DNA from: Desulfobacterales bacterium
GTDB lineage: Bacteria > Desulfobacterota > Dissulfuribacteria > Dissulfuribacterales > JAMONC01
Assembly: GCA_027066725.1 (NCBI GenBank)
Contig: JAMONC010000361.1
Span: 1-5,028 of the forward strand
Reading direction: 5' to 3'
Length of the DNA stretch: 5,028 nt
Made by a program: the position numbers and the translations under genes. Under the pieces are notes generated by a model, which saw only the letters and a program-made list of their open reading frames with translations, searched no databases and was not told the origin of the DNA. Positions 1-5,028 of this stretch are shown here, in pieces (position 1 is the stretch's first letter; every line of letters starts with the position of its first letter).

Positions 1-251
1 ATCACCGTAGGAGTAGGATAGACAGGCATAAACTTTTTAAGAAAGGTTACTCCATCCATCCTAGGCATTTCTACATCGAGAGTAATTACATCAGGCCTTT
101 TAAGAACAAGTATATCCCTAGCTTGATATGGATCTCTAGCAGTCCCTATTACTTCGATATCTGGATCAGCAGATAAACCATCCTTTAGTATTTTTCTGAC
201 TAGTGCTGAATCATCAACTATCAGTACCTTTATTTTTTTACTTATAGCCAT
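1..251 (-). CDS. cheB: Chemotaxis response regulator / protein-glutamate methylesterase CheB, N-terminal receiver domain (partial)
   Basis: Only the first 83 codons lie in the window; the gene continues past base 1. The visible part is a CheY-like receiver domain. It starts MAISKKIKVLIVDDSALVRK, with the acidic pair D13-D14 that binds Mg2+, and has the phospho-acceptor D59 in the motif LDVEMPRMDG (58-67), followed by TFLKKFMP. LDxEMPxMDG followed by a short FL-K segment is typical of CheB rather than stand-alone CheY. In the known family this domain, phosphorylated by CheA, relieves inhibition of a C-terminal methylesterase/deamidase that removes methyl groups from chemoreceptors; that catalytic domain is outside the window, so full length is inferred. 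The start is set by AGAGGGG (259-265 on the complement), seven bases upstream of ATG and overlapping the cheR stop, which suggests translational coupling to cheR. Third gene of the cheA-cheR-cheB operon. Confidence 0.93.
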   Translation of the reverse strand, partial: MAISKKIKVLIVDDSALVRKILKDGLSADPDIEVIGTARDPYQARDILVLKRPDVITLDVEMPRMDGVTFLKKFMPVYPTPTV

Positions 252-263
252 CTATTTACCCCT

Positions 264-1097
264 CTATTCTTTTCTATATATTCCTGTCTTCCCCTTTATT
301 TTTTTCCATCTAGTGTTCATACTAGTTAGGGATTCTGTTACACTGACTATCAACCAACCATTGTTTTCAGTAAAATCGTAAAGTGCATTGACTATCCTTT
401 CTCTTTCTATAGGAGTGAAATAGTAAAGAACATTTCTGCAAAAAATAATGTGAAAACGTCTCTTGAATGGATAAGGACGCTTTTTGAGATTCATGCGTCT
501 GAACAAACAAATAGATCTCAATGCCTTGTGTACCACCATACAATGACTTTGATTATTACATAGAGAAAAATATTTGTCTTTGTAATCAAGTGGAATATTT
601 GACAATTTATCAATAGGATAAATAGCATCCTCTGCTTGACGAAGTGTTTGAAAACTTATGTCTGTACCAAGTATGGCCACCCTCTGCATCAACTGTTCTA
701 TCCCCATACATTCTGCTGCTACCATCGCTATGGTATATGCCTCTTCACCAGAGGATACTGCTGCACTCCAAATACGTATTTGCTGGGTTCTGGACATAAC
801 ATCTGACAAAATTTCATACCTAAACCAATCCCAGATATCCTCTCTGAAAAAAGCCGTGTAATTTGTACTAGCAGCTGCTACTACCTGAAGTGATAATGGA
901 GTCTTTTGACCATCTCCATTGTAAAGCTGAGTACAAAGCTGTGACAAAGTAAGTCTATTATCCAGGCATACCTTAAAAAGTTTGTGCTTCAAAGTTTCAA
1001 GCTTACTATCAGAATAGTAGATCCCAGTTTTTTGCATTAGCCATTGTGCAATACCTTGAAGAGCAGAGAAATCATCCGCATTGAGGACAACTGGCAT
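264..1097 (-). CDS. cheR: Chemotaxis protein methyltransferase CheR
   Basis: A 277-residue cytoplasmic methyltransferase that transfers methyl groups from S-adenosylmethionine to glutamates of chemoreceptors, opposing CheB. Length is normal for CheR. Residues 1-75 form the helical N-terminal domain. The catalytic domain shows TNYTAFFRE (78-86, with the conserved R85), the SAM loop RIWSAAVSSGEEAYTIAM (108-125), the acidic residue D146 in GTDIS, and FHIIFCRNVLYYF (215-227). Two departures from the usual consensus: the SAM loop has V114 and A120 where Cys and Pro are common (RIWSAACSTGEEPYS), and the late glycine-rich GHSESL segment reads VSVTESL (251-257). Neither removes a residue I know to be essential, so I expect an active enzyme. 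The start ATG lies one base after the cheA stop; its ribosome binding site AGGAGGGGGGAG is made of the last cheA codons, indicating coupled translation. Confidence 0.96.
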   Translation of the reverse strand: MPVVLNADDFSALQGIAQWLMQKTGIYYSDSKLETLKHKLFKVCLDNRLTLSQLCTQLYNGDGQKTPLSLQVVAAASTNYTAFFREDIWDWFRYEILSDVMSRTQQIRIWSAAVSSGEEAYTIAMVAAECMGIEQLMQRVAILGTDISFQTLRQAEDAIYPIDKLSNIPLDYKDKYFSLCNNQSHCMVVHKALRSICLFRRMNLKKRPYPFKRRFHIIFCRNVLYYFTPIERERIVNALYDFTENNGWLIVSVTESLTSMNTRWKKIKGKTGIYRKE

Positions 1098-1098
1098 G

Positions 1099-2916
1099 TT
1101 ATACTCCCCCCTCCTGATCCAACCTCATACAGTCAAGCACAAGAGCTGTCTCTCCAGAGCCTAGAAGTGCCCATCCTGCACCTGCCCTTATCTCCTTGGC
1201 ATGGCCTTGAAGTGGTTTAATAGTGACCTGTTGTTGACCAAGAACCTCATCTACTGGAATGGCAACTGAACTTCTCTCACTCTTTACTATTACTAGTAGA
1301 TTATCATCTACAGATCTTTTTGAATTATCTAAGTGGTAGAACTGCTCCAATCTAAGGATAGGGATCAATTCTTCACGTACTCTAACTACCTCGCTATTAT
1401 CTGCAGAGGTCTTTATTATCCATTCTCTTTCAGGTTTCAGAACTTCAACTACATGTTCAGTAGGGATAGCGTATCTAATATCCTTGTGTTCCACTACCAT
1501 ACTATCTAAAAAAGCAAGAGTAAGCGGAATACAGATAGCCACCCTGGTGCCCTTACCTGTAGTACTATCTATCTCTATGCGTCCTCTAACTTCTTTGACA
1601 GCAGCATTTACTACATCCATACCTACTCCACGGCCAGATATACTCGTCACCTTTTCTGCTGTGGAGAATCCAGGATGAAATATGAACTGCCAAAGCTCAT
1701 TGTCAGGAGGTTCTTCATCCTGCCCAATAAGGCCCAAGGATATAGCTTTTTTCAAAATAGCCTCTCTATTTAGCCCTCTACCGTCATCAATAACCTCTAT
1801 GACCACCTCACCTCCCCGTTGAGAAGCCTTTAATAGGATAATACCCTCCTCAGGTTTGCCAGCTTTTATGCGTTCTTCAGGAGATTCTATACCGTGATCT
1901 CCAGCGTTTCTGATCATATGCACCAAAGGATCATGGAGGGATTCCACCACGACCTTATCTAGTTCAGTCTCATCTCCAGCAGTCTTAAGACGAAGTTTTT
2001 TTCTTGTACTCTTAGCAAGATCACGAACCAGACGCTGCATTGGGCGAAAAAGAGTAGAAACAGGAACAAGCCTCATGCCTGCAGCTATGTCCTGAAGCTG
2101 GCGTAGTAGCACCTCTACCTGATGCTGTTTCTCTTCAAGCCCCTCTATTTCGAGTTTCTGGAGTTCTGGATGATGAAGTACCTCTGCAACAGCAACGCCA
2201 AACTCTGCTACAAGATCCATAAGTTCATCGACCTTCTGGGATCTAACTTTGAGAAATGGATCACTGGAACGGCGTTTTATAGGACTTTGAGAATTAGTAT
2301 GCTTTGACTTAGATTGTTCTGAGACAGTTTTTGATTTTTTGGATATATCTATTTTCTCATTCTTATTAGTATCTTTAGTCTTTTGATTTGTTTCAGCCTG
2401 TTCCTTTACTTTTTCCTTTACTTTTTTGTCTTTATTTTCTTTCTTATTTTTATCCTCATCTTTATTATTATTATTTTCTACTGTAGAAGCAGTATTTTCT
2501 ATCTCTTTTGAATATACGCTAGAGTTAGCCTTTTGCTGTTCACATCCCTTTCTAAAGTCATCGATATCCTGTTTAAAATCTTTTTCGTCTTGTCCCTCCC
2601 TCAAGCCCTCCAAAATATTTCTTAATATGGTAATCCCTGAAAAAAGATTTACTACTGTGTCAGCATCAGGGAATTCCCCTTTTTCTCTGAACGGCTGAAC
2701 CATGTCCTCAAGGTAGTGAGAAAAAGAACTTAAAAGTGCCAATTCAAAAAAGGCAGCTGTTCCCTTCAGTGTATGAAGTGCCCTCATTAATGAGGCCATA
2801 ATCTCAGTAGGATCACCTTCACGTAGCTCAAGATGAATTAAGGCTTCATCGGAGGAATCTATTAAATCCTCTGCATCTGATATAAACTGCTCCAACAATT
2901 CATTGGACTGCACCAT
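1099..2916 (-). CDS. cheA: Chemotaxis sensor histidine kinase CheA, apparently lacking a P2 domain
   Basis: The central kinase of chemotaxis, working in the cytoplasm in complex with receptors and CheW; it autophosphorylates and passes phosphate to CheY and CheB. Domains in order: P1 phosphotransfer (1-125) with the phospho-acceptor H48 in ALHTLKGTAAFF; a lysine/glutamate/asparagine-rich low-complexity linker (about 128-218); P3 dimerisation helices and entry to the kinase (220-310, MRLVPVSTLFRPMQRLVRDL at 281-300); P4 ATPase with the N box DPLVHMIRNAGDHG (329-342, N337), G1 VIDDGRGL (375-382), F box FHPGFS (413-418), G2 SGRGVGMDVV (427-436) and G3 GKGTRVAICIP (454-464); P5 CheW-like domain (about 469-600). 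At 605 residues it is shorter than the E. coli protein (654), and no folded P2 (CheY/CheB docking) is seen where the linker lies. The start is supported by GGGAGGA (2924-2930, complement) seven bases before ATG. First gene of the visible operon. Confidence 0.97.
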   Translation of the reverse strand: MVQSNELLEQFISDAEDLIDSSDEALIHLELREGDPTEIMASLMRALHTLKGTAAFFELALLSSFSHYLEDMVQPFREKGEFPDADTVVNLFSGITILRNILEGLREGQDEKDFKQDIDDFRKGCEQQKANSSVYSKEIENTASTVENNNNKDEDKNKKENKDKKVKEKVKEQAETNQKTKDTNKNEKIDISKKSKTVSEQSKSKHTNSQSPIKRRSSDPFLKVRSQKVDELMDLVAEFGVAVAEVLHHPELQKLEIEGLEEKQHQVEVLLRQLQDIAAGMRLVPVSTLFRPMQRLVRDLAKSTRKKLRLKTAGDETELDKVVVESLHDPLVHMIRNAGDHGIESPEERIKAGKPEEGIILLKASQRGGEVVIEVIDDGRGLNREAILKKAISLGLIGQDEEPPDNELWQFIFHPGFSTAEKVTSISGRGVGMDVVNAAVKEVRGRIEIDSTTGKGTRVAICIPLTLAFLDSMVVEHKDIRYAIPTEHVVEVLKPEREWIIKTSADNSEVVRVREELIPILRLEQFYHLDNSKRSVDDNLLVIVKSERSSVAIPVDEVLGQQQVTIKPLQGHAKEIRAGAGWALLGSGETALVLDCMRLDQEGGV

Positions 2917-3039
2917 TTACCAATCCTCCCAAAAACGATCCAACGGACCACTCATATGGAGAAATACAAGTTTTCTACAAAGATCAAAATTCTTAATAGC
3001 TTGAAAATTCTTAATAGAATCAAGTAGATAAATATTAGA
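2917..3039 (-). pseudogene. Possible 3' remnant of a gene formerly upstream of cheA
   Basis: The minus-strand frame is open for 40 codons from the TAA at 3040-3042 down to a TAA at 2917-2919 that is immediately followed by the cheA ATG. It ends CRKLVFLHMSGPLDRFWEDW, and this mixed composition with a Trp-rich tail looks more protein-like than the surrounding AT-rich DNA. The cheA ribosome binding site lies inside this frame, as it does for cheR and cheB in the genes before them, which is what a lost upstream operon gene would leave. There is no plausible start with a ribosome binding site; the only ATG (2953-2955) would make a 12-residue peptide, so a short leader peptide is an alternative. 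I do not recognise the family. Chance openness of about 40 codons cannot be excluded. Confidence 0.28.
2986..3017. repeat. Two-copy 14-bp direct repeat, period 18
   Basis: AAAATTCTTAATAG occurs at 2986-2999 and again at 3004-3017, with four bases between the copies. The period of 18 keeps the reading frame of the putative remnant that ends at cheA, giving IKNF twice. It could be a slippage duplication in decaying sequence or a pair of binding sites upstream of cheA; nothing visible decides between these. Confidence 0.7.
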
Positions 3040-3101
3040 TTATATTTGTAATATATGTTAATATATTTCGCCTTACATAACACTGTAATTTTTATAATAA
3101 A

Positions 3102-3317
3102 ATGGATAGTTATTTAATGTTTAATTTGTATTCTTTTATCGGAAAAAAAAATAGAATAATAAAGATAAAAAATAATTTTTTTAGAATTATCCCAAACAAA
3201 TCTGATGGAAGTAGTTGTTTTTTAAAGGAAATCCTTATAATGGATATAGGTCTTCAAGGGGAGAAAAAACAAGTAAAAATATTAGCAGTTAGTCCTAAGA
3301 ATGTATCTAGAAATTAA
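3102..3317 (+). pseudogene. Lone 71-codon ORF, doubtful; perhaps a degraded gene fragment
   Basis: An ATG-to-TAA frame opposite in direction to both neighbours. There is no ribosome binding site before the ATG (AATAAA only). The first half is rich in Lys, Ile, Asn and Phe, as expected from AT-rich noncoding DNA, while residues 28-51 (including IIPNKSDGSSCFLKE and ILIMDIGLQG) look more like a real protein. The MDIGLQG segment after a basic N-terminal part faintly recalls the (D/N)xSxxG motif of PilZ c-di-GMP-binding domains, with R28 in FFRIIP as the possible upstream arginine, but the required RxxxR pattern is not clearly present and the frame stops too early for a full domain. The same frame stays open for 16 more codons after the stop. 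Treat it as a possible remnant, not an expressed gene. A second ATG at 3240 has AAAGGA about ten bases upstream. Confidence 0.25.
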
Positions 3318-3497
3318 GTATATAAGAGATATGATCACAGAAAAGGAATAAGGTCATGCCCAAATTAAATAAACTAAATAAAATTTTTTTAAGGTCGACT
3401 TTAACAGCCTAAATATAAATCTTTGTCCTCTGTATTATACTCACTTGCAGATATAACTATTTTCCCCCTAAAAATTAATATAATTCTTTTAAATAGA

Positions 3498-3545
3498 AAA
3501 AGTGAACTATCATCCTTATCTAACAAAGGAAACCACTTCACTTTT
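3498..3545. terminator. Hairpin with T-rich flank, candidate terminator of the oxidoreductase transcript
   Basis: AAAAGTGAA (3498-3506) pairs fully with TTCACTTTT (3537-3545). Inside, TCCTT (3513-3517) pairs with AAGGA (3526-3530) around an eight-base loop, leaving a symmetrical 6x6 internal loop. Read on the minus strand, it lies about 100 bases after the oxidoreductase stop and ends in CTTTTTCTATTT; read on the plus strand it is followed by TTTTATTTTAT, so it could act in both directions. The stem is AT-rich and interrupted, hence only moderate confidence. Confidence 0.4.
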
Positions 3546-3645
3546 ATTTTATATACACTTTACTTTATACACAATAAATGATACCATTAAATAATGAAAA
3601 AACTAGACTGTATCTATGTTATGTTTAAGTTATAGTTAATCTTTA

Positions 3646-4623
3646 TTATTTATGTATCCAATTTTTATATTTTTCTTTTATCCTATCTATTGTCTTTTTA
3701 GCAGAATTAAATGCTGCCATAATAGATCCTTTACCTTCTTTTATATCTCCTACTAAAAATAACCGCTCTATATTAGTCTCGCCGTATTCATCTACCTTTG
3801 GCTTTTTACCATCTAACTCCACTCCTATATCTTCCAAAAAACCTTGAGGAGTTATACCACCTAAACAATAATAAATTGAATCAAATACTTCAGAAGTATT
3901 ATCTTTAAAGACAACTTCTACTCTAGACTCTGCAGGCTTTAACTCTGTTATATCAGATAGCATCTTTAACTTTAGCTTATTTGCATCTACTCTATCATAA
4001 ATAGATTTAAGATTAACATCATTCATACGGAAAAATTTTTCACGTCTATATGAAAGAGTAACATCGTTTCCTTTATCTGCTAAAAAACAAGCTACTTCCG
4101 CTGCACTATCACCTCCACCAACGACTAATATTTTCTCATTTGTAGGAGGAGTTTTAGAAACTCTAAAATGTATCTTATCTTTAACTTCTTTAGGTATTGG
4201 ATAATGTGGTTTTACTGGCTTTCCAAAAACGCCTATAGCAATAATTACTATAGGAGAAATTAAAGTTAAACCAGAGGAAGTAATTATTTTAAAATCTTCA
4301 GAATCACGAATGACCTTTTGTACTTCATTTTGAGTTCTTATATCTAAATTATATTTATCTATTATATTATACATACGAGCAAGAAATTCTTCTTTGCTTT
4401 CTGTATCAAAAGATAAAGTACCAATAGGATCAACTTTAACCTTTCTATATACAGGATCAACTCGTTTACCTTTATGATATAAAGTTTCAATTGTATTAAG
4501 AGGGGTTTTAGCCTTCTCTAATATTACAACAGGCTCAATACCTGCTACTTTAGACTCAACACCTGCTGCAATACCACCTGGGCCTGCACCAATGATGGTA
4601 ATTTTTGTCTTTTCCCCTGACAT
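3646..4623 (-). CDS. FAD/NAD(P)-dependent oxidoreductase, thioredoxin-reductase-like fold without redox CxxC
   Basis: A 325-residue cytoplasmic flavoprotein predicted to move electrons from NAD(P)H through FAD; the acceptor is not known from the sequence. The FAD-binding Rossmann motif IIGAGPGGIAAG is at 10-21 (GxGxxG at 12-17), the second, NAD(P)-binding motif VVGGGDSAAE at 167-176, and the C-terminal FAD motif LFLVGD at 288-293. Length and layout match low-molecular-weight thioredoxin-reductase-like proteins. However, the CxxC disulfide of true TrxB, expected just before the second Rossmann motif, is absent; the only cysteines are C179 and C253. Bacillithiol disulfide reductase (YpdA/Bdr) has a similar size, but its catalytic Cys inside the first glycine motif (GGGPCG) is Gly here. 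It could be a ferredoxin/flavodoxin-NADP reductase-like enzyme or a new subgroup. The start is set by AAGGAGGAGG (4631-4640, complement), seven bases upstream. It is single in its transcription unit and divergent from the small Cys gene and surE. Confidence 0.88.
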   Translation of the reverse strand: MSGEKTKITIIGAGPGGIAAGVESKVAGIEPVVILEKAKTPLNTIETLYHKGKRVDPVYRKVKVDPIGTLSFDTESKEEFLARMYNIIDKYNLDIRTQNEVQKVIRDSEDFKIITSSGLTLISPIVIIAIGVFGKPVKPHYPIPKEVKDKIHFRVSKTPPTNEKILVVGGGDSAAEVACFLADKGNDVTLSYRREKFFRMNDVNLKSIYDRVDANKLKLKMLSDITELKPAESRVEVVFKDNTSEVFDSIYYCLGGITPQGFLEDIGVELDGKKPKVDEYGETNIERLFLVGDIKEGKGSIMAAFNSAKKTIDRIKEKYKNWIHK

Positions 4624-4680
4624 AAAAAAACCTCCTCCTTGGTTTTATCAAAACAGTTGCTGAAATCTATTTTTATTACT

Positions 4681-4712
4681 TGATAAATTATGAATGAACA
4701 TTCAGTTTATCA
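4681..4712. promoter_or_regulatory. Nested inverted repeat, likely repressor operator
   Basis: A perfect dyad TGAATG-AA-CATTCA lies at 4691-4704, framed by a second pair TGATAAA (4681-4687) and TTTATCA (4706-4712), the two centres being one base apart. The inner dyad resembles operators of TetR-family repressors, which often contain TGAATGA/TCATTCA half-sites; that assignment is inference. It overlaps the -10 and start region of the proposed oxidoreductase promoter, a position that fits repression. A transcript-level hairpin is the alternative, but the repeat would be at the very 5' end and lacks a T run. Confidence 0.5.
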
Positions 4713-4732
4713 TATTTTAGTAATAGTGTCAC
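4704..4732 (-). promoter_or_regulatory. Candidate sigma70-type promoter of the oxidoreductase gene
   Basis: On the minus strand GTGACA (4727-4732; five of six matches to TTGACA) is followed after exactly 17 bases by TAAACT (4704-4709; four of six matches to TATAAT). Transcription would start near 4697, in the centre of the TGAATG/CATTCA dyad, giving a leader of about 75 bases before the start codon. Confidence 0.4.
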
Positions 4733-4755
4733 CTTTTTATTTTTTATTTTATAAT
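4726..4755 (+). promoter_or_regulatory. Candidate sigma70-type promoter of the small Cys gene and surE
   Basis: GTGTCA (4726-4731; four of six matches to TTGACA), an 18-base spacer and TATAAT (4750-4755, perfect; a second overlapping TATAAT is at 4755-4760). The -35 occupies the same GTGTCAC sequence as the opposing promoter, making the two back-to-back. Very AT-rich surroundings produce -10 look-alikes by chance, so this is tentative. Confidence 0.33.
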
Positions 4756-4834
4756 ATAATTTTGTATTACATAAAAAAATTATTTACTAGTTTAAAATCT
4801 AAAATAAAAACAAAATAAAAAAGGAGTAAACAAA

Positions 4835-5014
4835 ATGTTGAATGAAGGTTTTTGCCAGAAAGATAATAAAAAAGTACCATTAAATAATGGTTGTCTTCAT
4901 CCAAATGACTATTGCCAATATAGACAATCATGCTTAATACATTATTTTGAACAAGAAAGAAAAAAAGAAAATAAAAAAAATACCAAGGACAATGAAGATA
5001 TTGCTAACAAATGA
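4835..5014 (+). CDS. Small four-cysteine protein, 59 residues, unknown function
   Basis: The reading frame MLNEGFCQ...NK starts at ATG 4835, eight bases after a good ribosome binding site AAGGAG (4821-4826). Cysteines at 7, 20, 27 and 33 and histidines at 22 and 36 cluster in CLHPNDYCQYRQSCLIHYF (20-38); the spacing C-x12-C-x6-C-x5-C with His nearby suggests binding of a metal or an Fe-S cluster, but this is inference. Residues 39-59 form a highly charged Lys/Glu/Asn tail. No signal peptide or membrane segment is present, so it is probably cytoplasmic. I recall short proteins with a CxHPxDYCxYRxxCxIH pattern from sulfate-reducing Desulfobacterota, all of unknown function; I cannot search to confirm. 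Its last 23 bases overlap the start of surE in another frame, suggesting co-transcription and coupled translation. A divergent flavoprotein oxidoreductase lies next door, so a redox role is conceivable. The gene is too short for usual ORF cut-offs. Confidence 0.8.
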   Translation: MLNEGFCQKDNKKVPLNNGCLHPNDYCQYRQSCLIHYFEQERKKENKKNTKDNEDIANK

Positions 5015-5028
5015 CGATGGTATATATG
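4992..5028 (+). CDS. surE: 5'-nucleotidase SurE, N-terminus (partial)
   Basis: Only the first 12 codons are in the window: MKILLTNDDGIY. This is the nearly invariant start of SurE, a metal-dependent phosphatase acting on nucleoside 5'-monophosphates and linked to stationary-phase survival and nucleotide salvage. D8 and D9 are the conserved pair that binds the divalent metal. The start codon is fixed by this N-terminus although it lies inside the preceding four-cysteine gene, overlapping it by 23 bases in a different frame. The ribosome binding site AAGGA (4985-4989) is only two bases from the ATG, unusually close, so translation may depend on ribosomes finishing the upstream gene. An ATG at 5011 overlapping the upstream TGA encodes MTMVYM and is not the start. 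The identification rests on a short but very characteristic sequence. Confidence 0.88.
   Translation, partial: MKILLTNDDGIY

Larger units (their letters stand above)
2917..3645. other. AT-rich intergenic stretch, probably decayed coding sequence
   Basis: About 730 bases between cheA and the oxidoreductase without a convincing intact gene. Base composition is far more AT-rich than cheA. Open frames inside it include the minus-strand frame abutting cheA and the plus-strand 71-codon ORF, both listed separately, and a minus-strand frame from a possible GTG at 3539-3541 to TAA at 3401-3403 (46 residues, ending SASEYNTEDKDLYLGC). The last has no ribosome binding site and I do not recognise it. A hairpin at 3498-3545 is also listed separately. 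No good promoter for cheA could be identified: AT-rich -10-like hexamers are abundant, but none has a properly spaced -35. The cheA promoter must still lie in or beyond this region if cheA is the first gene. Confidence 0.5.

Noticed and set aside
658..861. Plus-strand ORF inside cheR
   Set aside because: Fully antisense to the conserved SAM-binding part of cheR; no independent coding sign. The same holds for plus-strand ORFs at 1484-1678 and 2122-2307 within cheA.
2426..2698. Plus-strand ORF rich in Ser, Leu and Phe opposite the cheA linker
   Set aside because: It is the complement of the lysine/glutamate-rich linker codons of cheA; no ribosome binding site, and composition is explained by the real gene.
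3065..3072. GGCGAAAT (complement) as a flagellar sigma28-like -10 upstream of cheA
   Set aside because: Matches GCCGATAA poorly, and the nearest TAAA is 18 rather than about 15 bases upstream.
3582..3596. 15-base sequence TACCATTAAATAATG also found at 4875-4889
   Set aside because: The copies flank the oxidoreductase, which suggested mobile-element ends or attachment sites. But one copy lies inside the small Cys coding sequence, there is no integrase or transposase, and a chance 15-mer match in such AT-rich DNA is not very unlikely.
4624..4834. Riboswitch or structured leader in the divergent spacer
   Set aside because: Only the operator-like inverted repeat is structured; the remainder is low-complexity A/T sequence without a recognisable aptamer.
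5011..5028. ATG overlapping the TGA of the small gene as start of a new gene (MTMVYM)
   Set aside because: The frame beginning at 4992 gives the unmistakable SurE N-terminus, so this ATG is an out-of-frame coincidence.

Overview
The window carries the end of a chemotaxis cluster and, beyond an apparently decayed spacer, a divergent pair of transcription units. Left part (1-2916, all minus strand): cheA -> cheR -> cheB, packed as an operon. cheA and cheR are separated by one base, cheR and cheB by 12 bases, and each downstream ribosome binding site lies inside or across the end of the gene before it. CheA is the chemotaxis histidine kinase, CheR the receptor methyltransferase and CheB (cut by the window edge after 83 residues) the response-regulator methylesterase, so kinase and adaptation enzymes are made together. 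No cheW, cheY or receptor gene is visible here.

Middle (2917-3645): about 730 AT-rich bases without a convincing intact gene. They hold an open minus-strand frame that runs straight into cheA (stop TAA directly followed by the cheA ATG), a short tandem repeat, a lone plus-strand ORF of 71 codons without a ribosome binding site, and a hairpin suited to be a terminator. I read the region as gene decay plus terminator, with low confidence.

Right part (3646-5028): a minus-strand FAD/NAD(P)-dependent oxidoreductase of thioredoxin-reductase-like fold but without the CxxC motif. Diverging from it on the plus strand is a 59-residue four-cysteine protein whose 3' end overlaps the start of surE (5'-nucleotidase; only its first 12 codons are in the window). 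The small gene is below usual ORF cut-offs and is easily missed. The divergent spacer contains back-to-back promoter candidates sharing one -35 region, and a strong inverted repeat over the oxidoreductase -10/start site that looks like a repressor operator.

Organism: a motile, low-GC bacterium. The che genes look clearly richer in G+C than the right half. The small protein's CxHPxDYCxYRxxCxIH pattern reminds me of short proteins in sulfate-reducing Desulfobacterota, and decayed spacers would suit a reduced genome in that group (for example a Lawsonia-like Desulfovibrionaceae member). This is recall and inference only; the sequence itself does not prove the taxon. I see no mobile element, CRISPR array, tRNA or rRNA, and no complete new system; the most novel-looking item is the small cysteine protein and its setting.
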